A stretch of DNA of 64,000 nucleotides from Flaccisagitta enflata (taxonomy: Eukaryota > Chaetognatha > Sagittoidea > Aphragmophora): contig OZ231127.1 in assembly GCA_965153355.1 (NCBI GenBank), positions 77,562,001-77,626,000 on the forward strand. Direction: 5' to 3'. The translations under genes and the position numbers were made by a program. Below are positions 32,060 to 43,874 of the stretch, one piece after another. Position 1 is the first letter of the stretch. Each line of letters starts with the position of its first letter. The notes below the pieces were generated by a model. That model saw nothing but the letters and a program-made list of their open reading frames with translations, was not told the DNA's origin and ran no database searches.

Positions 32060-33799
32060 ATGCCAACGACAGTTACAACAACCATCATGGAATATGATAG
32101 AAACGTCGCCATTGAAAAAGCCGAAAAAACATCAAAAATTGGAACATCACCAAATCAAGATGACTTTCGTAAAATGACACCCAAAGGAAAAGTGAAGAGT
32201 GAAGCGAACAAAAAAACCATCAAGTGCGACCTATGCCATTTCACTTCCTTCCAAAAACAGGGATTACGCAACCACATGCGAATTCATACAGGGGAAAAAG
32301 CTTTCAAGTGCGATATCTGCAACTCAGAATTTTCTCAAAGCGCCAGTTTGAAATTACACATAAAAACGCATAGGAGGGAGAAACCCATCGCCAATGGAAG
32401 AAGTCTCACATCACCCAAGAGAGTGCGTTTAGGAGAAAGACCATTTCAATGTCAACATTGTCCATCGGCATTTACTCGCAATGAACATTTGAAGCTCCAT
32501 ACAAGAATCCACACTGGAGAAAAACCTTTCAAATGCGATTCGTGTTCATTTGCATGCTCCCGCAGAAACAATTTGAAATTGCATATGAGAACACACACTG
32601 GTGAAAAACCATTTCAATGCACCGCGTGTGATGAAGCTTTTTCCCAAAGAAGTGATATGAAATATCACTTTGCAAGATGGCACACGGAGGAAAAACCTTT
32701 CAAATGTGCCCACTGCCCATTAGCTTACATCCTCCACTCACAATTAAAACTACACATGAGGACGCACACAGGATTAAAACCATATCAGTGTGAACTATGT
32801 CCATCTGCTTTCGCCTACAGTCAACTACTACAAAAACACATGAGAATGCATACGGGGGAAAAACCTTTCCAGTGTGACCTGTGTGAATCAGGTTTCACTT
32901 CAAAAGGCGATTTAAAGATACACATAAGATCGCACACAAAAGAAAAACCCTTCCAGTGCAATTTTTGTCCATCTGCATTCGCAACTAGTGGTCAATTGAA
33001 GGTCCACATACGAACTCACACGGGAGAGAAACCATACAAATGCACTAGCTGTTCATCTGCATTTGCTCAAAAAGGAAATTTAAATTTACATACGCGAACT
33101 CACACAAGGGACTTAAGTAAATCATCATTTACTCAAAAACCTAGTTCAGCAAGTCACATGAAGAATCTCACTAAGAAAAAACCATTTGAGTGCAATTTGT
33201 GTTCATACGCGTGTAAACATAGCAGCACCTTGAAGATGCACATGAGACGTCATACGGGAGAGAGACCGTACCAGTGTACCTTTTGTAAATGTTCCTTCTT
33301 ACAAAGTTCAGACTTGAAAACACACATGAAAACTCACTCGAAAGAAAAACCATTCAAATGCGGAGAATGCCCATCCTCATTTGCACGCGGTCCCAATTTA
33401 GAAAGGCACATGAAAACTCACACGAAAGAAAGAGCATTTGAATGCGATTTATGTCCATCTTCGTTCGCATGCGGTGGCAGTTTGAAAAGGCACATGAAGA
33501 CCCACTCAAAAGAAAAAACATTCAAATGTGATGTTTGTCCATCTACATTTGCAATTGGTGGCTATCTTAAAAGGCACATGAAGACTCACACAAGAGAAAA
33601 ACCATTCAAATGTGATGTATGTCCATCTTCGTTTGCATGCGGTGGTAATTTAAAAAGGCACATGAAGACTCACTCGAAAGAAAAACCATTCAAATGCAAA
33701 GTATGTCCATCTTTGTTCGCTTACAGTGACAATTTGAAAAGGCACATAAAGACTCACGAAAATGACAGTAAGAGACAATTCAATGCATCATTTTGTTAA
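32060..33799 (+). CDS. C2H2 zinc-finger protein with 17 fingers
   Basis: ATG at 32060; 579 residues, single exon. About 50 basic N-terminal residues precede 17 C2H2 fingers, from IKCDLCHFTS to FKCKVCPSLF. Between fingers 10 and 11 a remnant (KSSFTQKPSSASHMKNLTKK) keeps finger-like spacing but has lost the cysteines. The last five fingers are nearly identical (PSSFACGGNLKRHMKTH type), showing recent in-frame duplication of 84-bp units. No KRAB, BTB or ZAD domain. A possible 5' splice acceptor (GTTTTTTTTAG) lies near 31958, and the LTR element ends at 31796, so the element may influence its transcription. Confidence 0.93.
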   Translation: MPTTVTTTIMEYDRNVAIEKAEKTSKIGTSPNQDDFRKMTPKGKVKSEANKKTIKCDLCHFTSFQKQGLRNHMRIHTGEKAFKCDICNSEFSQSASLKLHIKTHRREKPIANGRSLTSPKRVRLGERPFQCQHCPSAFTRNEHLKLHTRIHTGEKPFKCDSCSFACSRRNNLKLHMRTHTGEKPFQCTACDEAFSQRSDMKYHFARWHTEEKPFKCAHCPLAYILHSQLKLHMRTHTGLKPYQCELCPSAFAYSQLLQKHMRMHTGEKPFQCDLCESGFTSKGDLKIHIRSHTKEKPFQCNFCPSAFATSGQLKVHIRTHTGEKPYKCTSCSSAFAQKGNLNLHTRTHTRDLSKSSFTQKPSSASHMKNLTKKKPFECNLCSYACKHSSTLKMHMRRHTGERPYQCTFCKCSFLQSSDLKTHMKTHSKEKPFKCGECPSSFARGPNLERHMKTHTKERAFECDLCPSSFACGGSLKRHMKTHSKEKTFKCDVCPSTFAIGGYLKRHMKTHTREKPFKCDVCPSSFACGGNLKRHMKTHSKEKPFKCKVCPSLFAYSDNLKRHIKTHENDSKRQFNASFC

Positions 33800-34104
33800 T
33801 CATAAAAACTTCCTGGTGTTGAGGAGATTTGGTTCTTCTAACCACCCACAGTGCGGCGCAAAAAAAAGTTTTAGGTAGTATTAAATCCTATTTGTAGCAA
33901 TAGACAACCTTTTGACTATTTTTTCTTCATTTTCTAAAATCTAGACTACAATACTTGAATGAACCTTCACAGTTTGACTAGAAAGTGAAAAATGGCGCAG
34001 TATCGAAAAAAACAAGTTGCAGGGGTGTTTCTGAGGTTTCATCACCTAAATGCTTTAAAATCTATTAAAAGCGACGTTGCTGGTCACTGTAGCTTTATTC
34101 GTTT

Positions 34105-34262
34105 AACAAGGCCGGATACAAGGCCAATACCAGTTGCAGACGGGTGGGCAGGGGTGGAAATGCGCGTTTTCACACTTTTCGACTCATGGTCACTGACCGA
34201 CGGACGGACCAATGGACGGACAAACAAAGGCTTTTATAGAGTTGCGTGTCCGCAACTAAAAA
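34105..34262 (+). mobile_element. HINE-like element, 10-mer class AGTTGCAGAC
   Basis: The 5' end is AACAAGGCCGGATACAAGGC, with the 10-mer at 34132-34141 and GGGTGGGCAGGGG after it. A short GGAC array is followed by the hairpin AGTTGCG-TGTC-CGCAACT (34240-34257) and AAAAA. Nine of ten bases pair. Confidence 0.85.
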
Positions 34263-34714
34263 TGGCAAAGGTTTGAAGAAAAAAAACACTGATTGATAAA
34301 GTGCTCATTTCATTTTTATCCAATGAGCAATTTTAGTCTTTCCATTTTTGACAATAATGCAGCTCAAGATTACCTTAGCTAATTGTTATCCATGAGCAAA
34401 TTAAAGAGCTTCCAATTATCTTCAAAAAGGCGCCAAGAACAAATTTTTAACTCAATTTGTTTAACTTTTATGTTAGAATAAAGATAACCCATATAGGCCC
34501 ATGAAAATCACACAGTAAATTTCCAAATTTTTTACCACCTGTCTTCATCCTACTGCCATTTCTAAACAGATAGAGCTAGGACATCCAGCAAGGTCTCATT
34601 TGAAAGATCTTTCACAGAGCTTCAAAATGGTCATGGATTTTGCTATGTTTTTCTCATTGCTTGGATGTGAAACACTGACAAACAAGTAGCTCAATTTTTT
34701 TTTTGCCAGAGTTA

Positions 34715-35291
34715 CAGTGGGGTTCGTGGAATAACAGCCTAAACTGGAGGAAGGTATTTAATTTCATTTGACAAACTTGATATTTGAAATTTAGGTTGTT
34801 CACTTGATGTCTTTGTCCCTCAGTTTTTTGGTTGCTATGGAAACCAAAATTATTTTTTTGAATATCAATAACAACTAGAATATCAATATTTTGACAAATA
34901 TTATCAGGGAACATTGCTCAAAATTAAATTTGCTACAACTTTCCCACTGTATGTTCTGTAAGAATATTCCTCGTTTAGCGGTTGATAGGGAGCATCATTT
35001 AGCGGTTGCTAGGTGTGATGCCCCCTAGCAACGGCCAAACGAGCAATATTCTTACAGAACATACTGTGGGAAAGTTGTAGCAATGTTCCCTGACAATATT
35101 TCTTGAAATATTGATATTTTAGCGGTTATAAATGTTTTTAAAAAAAAATTTGGTTTCCATAGCAACCAAAAAACTCAGGGACAAAAGCATCAAGTGAACA
35201 ACTTATGTTTTGAATATCAAGTTTATCAAGTAAAGTTTAGACGCTTAAATACATTCCTCCAGTCTAGGCTGTTATTCCACAAACCCCACTG
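34715..35291. mobile_element. Fold-back MITE with about 280-bp arms, TA flanks
   Basis: It starts CAGTGGGGTTCGTGGAATAA and ends with the inverse, ending AACCCCACTG. TA lies on each side (34713-34714, 35292-35293). The arms extend almost to the centre, where AGCGGTTGCTAGG and CCCTAGCAACGG face each other. Confidence 0.85.
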
Positions 35292-35716
35292 TAGCTTTTT
35301 CCTAACTGATTTTTGAGACATCAACTTCAAACTTCTGTAACTTTCAAACCGTTTGACTGACATAATTGTGCTTGGCGGCAAATGCTTAATTTTTTGAAAC
35401 TCTTTAATTCTATCATGGATTTTTTTAAGATCTATCAATAAATAACTGAAATATAACATGGAAAAGACCTAAAACTTTTTTTTGCACCGCACTGCATTGG
35501 GCTATTGGGTGCACATTGGTGAGTGGGAAACTGGCAATAATTAAGCTTTCAGCAGAAATTTTCTAACCCGGTTCTTTTTTTGCTCTGTAATCTTTCAACT
35601 GTATAGTTTATAAATAATGAATGAATACATGAATGAATGAATGAATTTCATTTATAAATGAATTTTCATCGTAAGGATTTTGTACTCCATTAAAAAGCTA
35701 GTGTATTTTGCTAAGA

Positions 35717-36482
35717 AACAAGGTCGGATACACGGTTACTCCTGTCGCGTGTGGGTGGGTAGGGGCCGTCAACATCTGCTCAAACTACCGCTAGGTGGTT
35801 TCTAGTAGTGCTAAGGATTTTTTGCTTATTCATGCTCAGTATGGACTTTCTGAACTAGGATCCTGCTTCAAAGAAATCTTTCTTTTGCCCCAAAATTGAT
35901 GATTTTCCATCTTATTTTGCATAGTGTTTATTGGGTTATAACAGCTCCAAAGGCTCTCATCCTTTATTAAAGTAGGGTTGAGTAGTAATGTTGTCCAACT
36001 TTCATATAGAAATTCTTTTGAATTCCTGATGAAATTTCCTTTCATTTGATAGATTACACCGTATGTCTGTAAAAGAGATAAAATTATCAATTTTTTAGCT
36101 AATATTGCAAATCGAGACCATGAAATTGAAGAATTTGTTTCTTTTTTTAGTGCGACCTATCAAATGAAAGGAAAAATCATCAGGAATTCAAATATGGTAT
36201 GAAAAAACATTTTCTAAAAACCTTGTTAATTCAGAATGCAAAATAAGAAAGACTGGATCCTAGTTCAAGAAGTCCATCCAGAGTGTAAGTAAGCAAAAAA
36301 TCCATAGTATTGCCAAAATCACCAAGCGGTAGTTTGAACGGATGGTACCGTATTTGAGGTCACTTGACCATTTGGGCTGGAGCAGTAAGGCCAAAGACAG
36401 CAAAAAAAAAAGTAAATGTGACGGACGGACCAACAGACGGACCAACAAAGCGGGGTGTAGAGTCGTGTAGCACGCGACTAAA
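35717..36482 (+). mobile_element. HINE-like element split by a MITE
   Basis: The 5' part is AACAAGGTCGGATACACGG with TGTCGCGTGTGGGTGGGTAG. The 3' part resumes near 36348 with CGTATTTGAGGTCAC as in the copy at 46784, then GGAC repeats and the hairpin AGTCGTGTAGCACGCGACT (36461-36479). The insert is 35770-36347. Confidence 0.8.
35770..36347. mobile_element. MITE nested in HINE-like element
   Basis: Imperfect terminal inverted repeats of about 90 bp share TCAAACTACCGC, GGATTTTTTGCTTA and GAACTAGGATCC. A 4-bp CCGT on each side (35766-35769, 36348-36351) is the likely target duplication. Its interior includes a segment related to 54462-54560. Confidence 0.75.
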
Positions 36483-36846
36483 CATGGTTACGTCCTCATT
36501 CATGTCTTGATCATTTATCGAGATCATTTCATCGAGATCATGTATCATTCATTGAGACACAGTGGATGGGCAAGATACTCTGGATATCTTACGTTAAATT
36601 GAAAGCCCGATTGACGGAGGAGAAGGGCTCCACTCCCGAATAAATGGTCATTCGGGACAATATACATATAGTCTGGACTCTGGAACGATAGATGAGTACA
36701 TCCATGAGTAATACAGTCATTGACATTCAAGTAGTTAACCCGAGAAGCAATTTTTCACATGACTGAGTTTTTGGCCAACTCCTTTGAGACGAATTACTTT
36801 TTAGGACTCACACTTGAGAAATTCACGGCGCCTCGAGGCTTGAGAG

Positions 36847-37122
36847 AAACAAGGTCATTAGACCTAAGTCGCGTGCGTCAGTATTTTCAGAAAGATTCGG
36901 TCAGACAGACATACAAACAGACAGACCGACAGACAGGCACACAAATTTTCAAAATGGCCTCAGAATAAGTGATATCCACCTCCCAGAACCTCCTCTAGTG
37001 TTAAAAAATGTAAAAAATGCAAAAACATGCATTTAAACGACTTTGTGACGGACCGACGGACGGACGGACGGACCGACGGACCAACACAGTGGCTTATAGA
37101 GTCGCGTAGCACGCGACTAAAA
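36847..37122 (+). mobile_element. HINE-like element, class AGTCGCGTGC
   Basis: The 5' end is AACAAGGTCATTAGACC with the 10-mer at 36867-36876. (GACA)n and (GGAC)n arrays follow. The hairpin AGTCGCGT-AGC-ACGCGACT is at 37100-37118, with ten of ten bases matching, then A6. Confidence 0.8.
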
Positions 37123-37239
37123 AAACTTGACCATGTGATTTTTTGAATGATAAGGAAATAAGCAGATAAGGGAGCGTTGAGCAGGGGCTGTAAAATACTA
37201 AACCAAAGTTCAAAACTCCACCCATAAATTTGGCCAAGA

Positions 37240-37256
37240 TGCTAGTGTGTGTGCGT

Positions 37257-37312
<56 letters not shown>

Positions 37313-37588
37313 TGTCTACTCCAATCTCCACCGAGAATTGTAATTGCAGTGAATTTTTCCAATGTCTCAAAAGTGAGAGCTCTTTCGAATGCTGTTGCTG
37401 TTGTTGTGTTGTTGTTGTTGTTCTGCTGTTGTTGTTGTTGCTGTTGTTGCTGCTATTGTTGTTGCTGTTGTTTCCTTGTCACCTGAACATGTCAGGTTCC
37501 ACATGTCTACTCCAATCTCCACCGAGAATTGTAATTGCAGTGAATTTTTCCAATGTCTCAAAAGTGAGAGTTTTCTTTGCGGCGTGAA

Positions 37589-37629
<41 letters not shown>

Positions 37630-37630
37630 C
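37240..37630 (+). repeat. (TG)n, (TTG)n and a 70-bp direct duplication
   Basis: (TG)n lies at 37241-37309 and (TTG)n-type tracts at about 37395-37480 and 37590-37627. The segment TGTCTACTCCAATCTCCACC through TCTCAAAAGTGAGAG occurs twice, before each TTG tract. Confidence 0.85.
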
Positions 37631-40217
37631 CTTTTCTTCTCCACATTTCGTCACCTCTCAAGCAGGCATCGACGCTCGACAACAAGTCCAGACATTTCTT
37701 TCCTAAGTAACAAAAAAGAGAGGAGAAAAAAAAATGAGACTAAGAGAGAGAAATTGTCAGAAGGAGCAAGAAAACGAAATGGAATCACCCGTTGACTTGC
37801 AAAAAAAAGGCTGTTTGTGGCCGATAAGGTTAAAAAGAAGAAAAATGTCGGTTACATGTCATGGGTGATTAAACACAGGCAATGGATGTCAGATACAAAA
37901 CAACAAAGGCGTACACAAAAACAGGGGCCCTGACTCTTTACATCATGGTCACGCGCGTCAAGAGGTAAGACATGGGAGCATTAGAGACCATAATGGTTTT
38001 CTAGAAGATGAAAGTAGTCATGTCCAAGGGTACAAGCCAAGAATTAATAGGTGAAAGAATTGTTGTTACACCTGCTGAGTTAGTTGGCTTGAATCAATGC
38101 AATAATGCAACAGCCACTACGTAGGGTCAATGAGGCTGAATTTTGTGAGCATGTAAAAATTGACAAAGAAACCGAAAAAGAATGAGTCATTCTGAATGAC
38201 CAAAAAAAAGGAAAATTTGAAAAAAACTGATAGTACCTCACGAATCGTCATTGCAAGCACCGGTAGTAAGTTATGAGGGCGATTGTCATGGAAAGCCAAC
38301 CCTGGACGGGTGGAATTCATCAATTTTTCATGTTTGAAAATTGAACAAAACGATTCATCATCATGTAGCTTACTTGTTATAACGTATGAATCCATACTTG
38401 GATTTTCTTATAAAAGCTCATTTTTCATGCAAATTAGGCTTAAAACGGTATTATTGGCAGTTTTATTACTAAAGAATTTAGCTAAATACAATAAAGAAAT
38501 CAATATAACAGCAAAATTCTTATTGATAATGTTCAAGCAATCATGTGTGATCATATGTTGCTAAGAAATCTTCGAATTTTTTTAGTTTTTAAAAAAATCT
38601 CTATAAGTACCATTTCTGGCTGGGTGGGCTGTTGGAGAAAAATTTTTTTAACCAAGCTCTTATTCAAACCAGTGATGAGGAACCTTTAAAGGAAGCTTCA
38701 TGCAAAATTTCAACCAGATCGGACAATTATTATGGAAGTTATGCCACTTTTTCGTTTTTTCATCTGGTAGGCTGGTTGGTCTGGTTGGACTGCATAACAT
38801 TCTTTAGGTCGCATCAGAATCTAGTCAAAGGACCCTCTTGATCTAGGTATCAACCATGCAAAGTTTCAATGGGCTAGCTCAAATCGTTCTTGAGATATGC
38901 CAACTTTGATTTTAAGAAATTTTACCAAATTAAGATACAAAAGCATCGCTTATTGGTGTGAGAAGCGCTGTGTGGAAACAAAGAATTAACTACGAAGATT
39001 CATCGCGAAGCGTGATTATTCTGCAACAATCAACCAACCACTCACTTTGAAAATTTCATTATGACTGAATGCCAAGGAGTTAAGATCTGAAATTTTCAGT
39101 GTAGATGCAAAATTTCATGCTCATTCTCATCATGTCAACCAAATTTCCATCATCAGCTTCACAATGGCGTGACAGTGACAGACTGACAGCGTGACATGAG
39201 TGTGACAGAAGAGCTGGGGGGGGTGTGCGGAATAATCACGCTTGAAGAAAAGTGTGATTACGCCGGATTGGGGTGACACAGTGGCATGAAATTTGGAGCA
39301 TATGTCCTTTAAGTAGTGCTCTATTAGATGGAAACCTGAAAACTGCTTAACTTTGAGAATTGATAGTGTTTTAAAAAAAGATAATCGACATACTCAGATT
39401 TTGCTGTGAAACGGCAAAAAAATCAGGAGGATTAAAATTGGATGATATTACGATATTTGAACAACTTAGCATTTGCGCAGTGGGATGAAATTTTTTGTAC
39501 ATTACATGGGATTGCTGATACCTGATTAAAAGCTGAGAAATGATCAGATTATCTATTTTTTGATAGGTTTTGCTTGTTATTTACTTGTCCGGACAAAATC
39601 CGGACATGCCAATGTGGCCATTTTGACCTTATTTTTAGGTCCCCTAGGGGTAGGGGTGGTCACAAAAAATGGTTTGGCAAGGTAATCCAGGTAGTTAGGT
39701 AGGTCATCAAACTATAAAAACTTGTCACAATGCAATAGACATTGCGGTAACAGTGTTAACGTGGTAGTAAGTCGGGTTCTCGCTTTGAAAAGAGATTGTG
39801 ACATTTACCTGAGCTCTCTCTTTTCCCTCTCTCCAATCCCCAATTGTCTGGCTTTTCCCTATAAAACCCCGTCTCTTTTCTTCACCCTCTTTGCCTCAGA
39901 CGATGAGTCCCAAAGTGGATTTCGAATATTTAGGCTGACTTTTTGGTTTGCTCTCTGCACTGTACTGCTCCACCTTGAAAATAAACATTTTGCTGATAGT
40001 AACAAAAAAAAAAGAAAAAAAAACAAGATAAGGACATCAAGAAAAAAAATTATGAGACAAAAGAAACAAAGAATAAAAAAGAGAAAAAAAACGAACAAAT
40101 ATTGATCCGGAAGTTTTTGCTAATGGAAGGCGGAAAAATGCGCATTTGTCAACGTCAAAACGTGTCTTGTTAACTGGAAAAAAGGTAAAAACGCCGCTGG
40201 GCTTTGATTCGTCCACC
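37631..40217. other. Gene-poor stretch, nothing recognised
   Basis: AT-rich unique-looking sequence. A perfect 14-bp inverted repeat AAGCGTGATTATTC / GAATAATCACGCTT spans about 39009-39243, possibly the ends of a small element. No convincing exon. Confidence 0.5.
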
Positions 40218-40930
40218 TCCATCCAAAGGGATTGCCTTTTACCTCTGGGGTATGTTCACGCTAAGCCATTTCCTCCATCCAAAGGGATTGCCTCTTACCT
40301 CTGAGGTATGTTCACACTAAGCCTTATCCTCCATCCAAAGGGATTGCCTTTTACCTCTGGGGTATGTTCACACTTAGCCTTATTCTCCTTCCAAAGGGAT
40401 TGCCTTCTACCTCTGGGGTATGTTCACACTAAGCCTTATCCTCCATTCAAAGGGATCGCCTTTTTAACTTGGGGTATGTTCACACTAAGCTCTATCCTCC
40501 ATCCAAAGGGATTGCCTTTTACCTTTGGGGCAAATTCACACTAAATGGCTAGGCTTTGATTCGTCCCCCTCCATCCAAAGGGATTGCCTTTTACCTCTGG
40601 GGTATGTTCACACTAAGCCTTAGCCTTCATCCAAAGTGATTACCTTTTACCTCTGGGTTATGTTTACACTAAGCTCTATCCTCCATCCAAAGGGATTGCC
40701 TTTTACCTTTGGGGTATGTTCATACTAAGCCCTATCCTCCATCCAAAGGGATTGCCTTTTACCTTTGGGGCAAGTTCACTCTAAATGGCTTGGCATAAAT
40801 TTGTCCACTTCCATCCAAAGGGATTGCCTCATACCTTGGGGGCAAGTTCACACTAAATGGCTGGGCTTTGATTAGTCCATCTCCATCCAAAGAGATTGTC
40901 TTTCACCTCTGGGGCATGTTGACACTGAGG
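40218..40930 (+). repeat. Minisatellite, 56-bp unit, about 12 copies
   Basis: Unit: CCATCCAAAGGGATTGCC then TTTTACCTCTGGGGTATGTT and CACACTAAGCCTTATCCT. At about 40195, 40548, 40788 and 40860 a longer variant with GGCTGGGCTTTGATTCGTCC starts a new group, giving a higher-order pattern. Confidence 0.92.
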
Positions 40931-42137
40931 GGGGTGGGGTAGCAAGCGACTGATATGCAAAAGTGAAGCATTTTCATCCAAGTCAAGTGACTGGAGTGAC
41001 CAAAATGGCATGTGTGGTAGTGACCAAAATGGCATGTGGTAGGGAACACTTAAACAGCTGGGAAAAGAGAGGAGCGTCAAGCCTACTACCGTTGCATTAT
41101 TGTACAAAGGGAAATAAACGATTCTTCGTGATTGAATCATTCCATGATAATAAAACACTGCTGTACACTTTACTGAGGCTTTGCGCTCTGTATCCTCTTA
41201 TTAATCCCCCTCTATCCTCATTGTCCTTGGGTTTTTTTACATGGCGTTAATCAAACAAAGTGGCAGTTCTAAGCGAAAGCAAAGTCAACAACTAACCAAC
41301 AAATTCTCTCTCGAAACAGAAAAAGGAAAAGGAAAAGGAAAAAAAAGAGGAAAAATGAAAAAAGGGACGTGTAGAATGGGCAATGGGCAGGGACGACGAT
41401 GAGGAAGAGACTGCACAACATCCAAATGATAGATCGGCATTGTTTGGGAAATGATGACCAAGATTGTGTCGTTGATGAATTTCTATTGCGTTGTTGGACT
41501 TTGTCACGAGTAACAATGGTAACAAAGAAGTGGTACGACTTTTTCTTTCCATGTGCACCAAAGAACCCCAAGTAAAGGTAGTGTCTGTCCGTCCTTCCAC
41601 CATCGGTCGATTGGTGAGTCTACCATGAGCACCAATCGGCCTATTCGGCCCGAATGTTCAGAGCTCCCCTTTCATCAAGACTGTTCTCAATTGCTCAATC
41701 TAACACCTCTCACATAATTAAACGAACTGGAAAAATGATCGAAGAAATAATTCATTCAGTGGGCTGAAATTCTACACAGAGGAAGTTGAAAAATAGTATT
41801 TTTGCAAACCGGGGCAAATTTGTACGCCCGGGATAGTGTGTGGCTCTCAAAAAGTGTTATGACCAAAATCCCGTGAAAGATTTTGACTGATTTTAACGAG
41901 GAAATCTTTGGTAATTAGACAACATAAACCTGCTTGAAATTTATCACGAAAAAGGCAAGAAAACATCGATTATCAGGTTCTAGTATCACTAACAGACAAA
42001 AATGAGTCAACAGTACCAAGATAGAGTCAGTGATAGCTGAAAAAAGTATCGAAACCCCTTGTCAAATAAATTGGTTTTAGCGACAAATTTGAAGCTGTAC
42101 TAAAACTAGAATTAACATGATTTCATTTGTGAATCTA
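40931..42137. other. No gene recognised
   Basis: Unique-looking sequence. Open frames on both strands around 41270-41600 have neither recognisable motifs nor good splice sites. Confidence 0.45.
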
Positions 42138-42141
42138 TTTA

Positions 42142-42668
42142 CAGTCAGTGGAAAAAACAAAATAGGTAGAGAGCTCACTCTGTTAGCTTTGATCCAACCT
42201 ACTGTTATTAAAAGCAGGCTGTAAACAACAACTGGTTGAGAAAATTACAGCCGGCTGTCATATTACAAAGTCGGCAAAAATCCAACCTAAATAGAATAGA
42301 ACGTGACTAGCATATTCATAATCCTGATGGAATTCTGAGAAGTTTGACATATCACGCATAACATTTTTTATAAGAAATTATCTTTTAACATTGCATTATA
42401 ACTTTATCAAACATTGATAAAAAATTTCTATTTTCATAAAAAAGTGTATGTTGTGACATATCAAATTTGTCAGAATTTCACCAGGATTATGAATTTTGCA
42501 GGTCTCATTCTATTTGGTGAAAGTTGGATTTTTGCCAACTTTGTAGCATGACAGCCGGCTGTAATTATTACAACCAGTTGTTGTTTACAGCCTGCTGTTT
42601 GATAACAGTAGGCTGGATCAAAGCCAACAGAGTGAGCTCTCTACCTATTTTGTTTTGTCCACTGACTG
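42142..42668. mobile_element. Fold-back element with about 225-bp arms
   Basis: The left arm starts CAGTCAGTGGAAAAAACAAA and the right arm ends TTTTGTCCACTGACTG. The arms are near-complementary up to the central 60 bp. TTTA is repeated on both sides (42138-42141, 42669-42672). Confidence 0.88.
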
Positions 42669-43394
42669 TTTATGGCTATTGGTTGACATGATTTGAAGTT
42701 TTTTTGTACATACCTCATGGGAATACCATGGTTTAAAATTATCATTAACCTGACTCCTGTTTTGGACTTTTAAACCGCAATCCATTAGACCATTAGGACA
42801 ATTAGACGAAGGAGACATTAGACATTAGACAAAGGAGCGTTATTTTACGCGCTCTTTTCCTAGCCCATTCTAGATAACCTTTATACTGTACGAGTCCAGT
42901 CTATCAAGTTTTTTACAAGTTTTTACGAGTATTAGCGGGACCTCTATGGAAATAAGTAGTCTTTGAACCACTTTCTTGAGCTATCCCCAGCTCTGCCTTG
43001 ACGTACTTGTGAAGTGCTTGTACCAACATTGCTGAAATGAATTTTACTTTAATCATTGTCAAGTTTTGATTCCAGTTCGCCTTATTTTGTATGAAGTGTT
43101 ACTGTACCGATCGTTTACCATAATAACGAAAGGACCGACAGACGAACTAAAGTAACTTTATCGAAAATGGCAAATGAAAGACAAACAAATGGGCATTGGA
43201 CAATGGACAACACGCGGCGGCGATAGTTAAAACAAATCACCCGATTAGCGATGAAATAAAACAATTCCGATGCAAATACGTCAACAATTCACATAATGGG
43301 TGATAAGGTTGGTAATGAATCACTTCAAAGGCTCTCTCTATAAGGGAATTTATATGCCTTGATAAAATGAGGAATAAATTCAAATCAAAAGAGA

Positions 43395-43426
<32 letters not shown>

Positions 43427-43532
43427 ATGTAGAAAAAAAAACAAGAAACAACCAAAGAAACAACCAAAGAACAACCAAAGAAACAACCAAAGAAACAACC
43501 AAAGAAAGCATCTAATAAGTGCGTGGTCCATG

Positions 43533-43688
43533 AACAAGGCCGTATACACGAGCCGAAGTCGCGTGCGGGTGGGCAGGAGCGGCGAAAAAGCTAAAAAAGC
43601 TAAGTGGGACCGACCGACAGACGGACGGACGGACGGACCGACAGACGGACAGAGTGGGTCATAGAGTCGCGTGCACGCGACTAAAAAG
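43533..43688 (+). mobile_element. HINE-like element, class AGTCGCGTGC
   Basis: The 5' end is AACAAGGCCGTATACACGAG with the 10-mer at 43557-43566 and GGGTGGGCAGGAGC. A GGAC array and the perfect palindrome AGTCGCGTGCACGCGACT (43665-43682) then AAAAA follow. Ten of ten bases match. Confidence 0.88.
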
Positions 43689-43734
43689 GAGGAAGTCAAT
43701 GGAGGTGGATATCTTGAGAATGACTCCCCTGGGG

Positions 43735-43778
43735 TTTGATTTTAGGTCTTTGTTCTGGAATTGTCATTGTCAAACTTT
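43735..43778 (-). pseudogene. Shard of kinase exon (3' half)
   Basis: On the minus strand it reads like the second half of exon 43875-43990 (TTTGACAATGACAATTCCAG, AACAAAGACC), ending in unrelated bases. It lies beyond the (TTTTG)n tract. Confidence 0.7.
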
Positions 43779-43871
43779 GTTTTGTTTTGTTTTGTTTTGT
43801 TTTGTTTTGTTTTGTTTTGTTTTGTTTTGTTTTGTTTTGTTTTGTTTTGTTTTGTTTTGTTTTGTTTTGTT
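43776..43871 (+). repeat. (TTTTG)n microsatellite
   Basis: About 19 pure pentamers, adjoining the donor of the kinase exon. Confidence 0.97.
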
Positions 43872-43874
43872 TAC

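Larger units (their letters stand above)
33849..35494. mobile_element. TIR element containing two younger insertions
   Basis: The ends are inverted repeats of about 28 bp: CAGTGCGGCGCAAAAAAAAG then TTTTAGGT on the left, the complement with one change on the right. CA stands outside each end. Ends of this kind resemble Tc1/mariner. No transposase frame is seen. It contains a HINE-like copy (34105-34262) and a fold-back element (34715-35291). Confidence 0.7.

Noticed and set aside
39722-40105. 127-codon frame with Lys-rich end
   Set aside because: Composition follows A-rich DNA and no motif or splice support was found.
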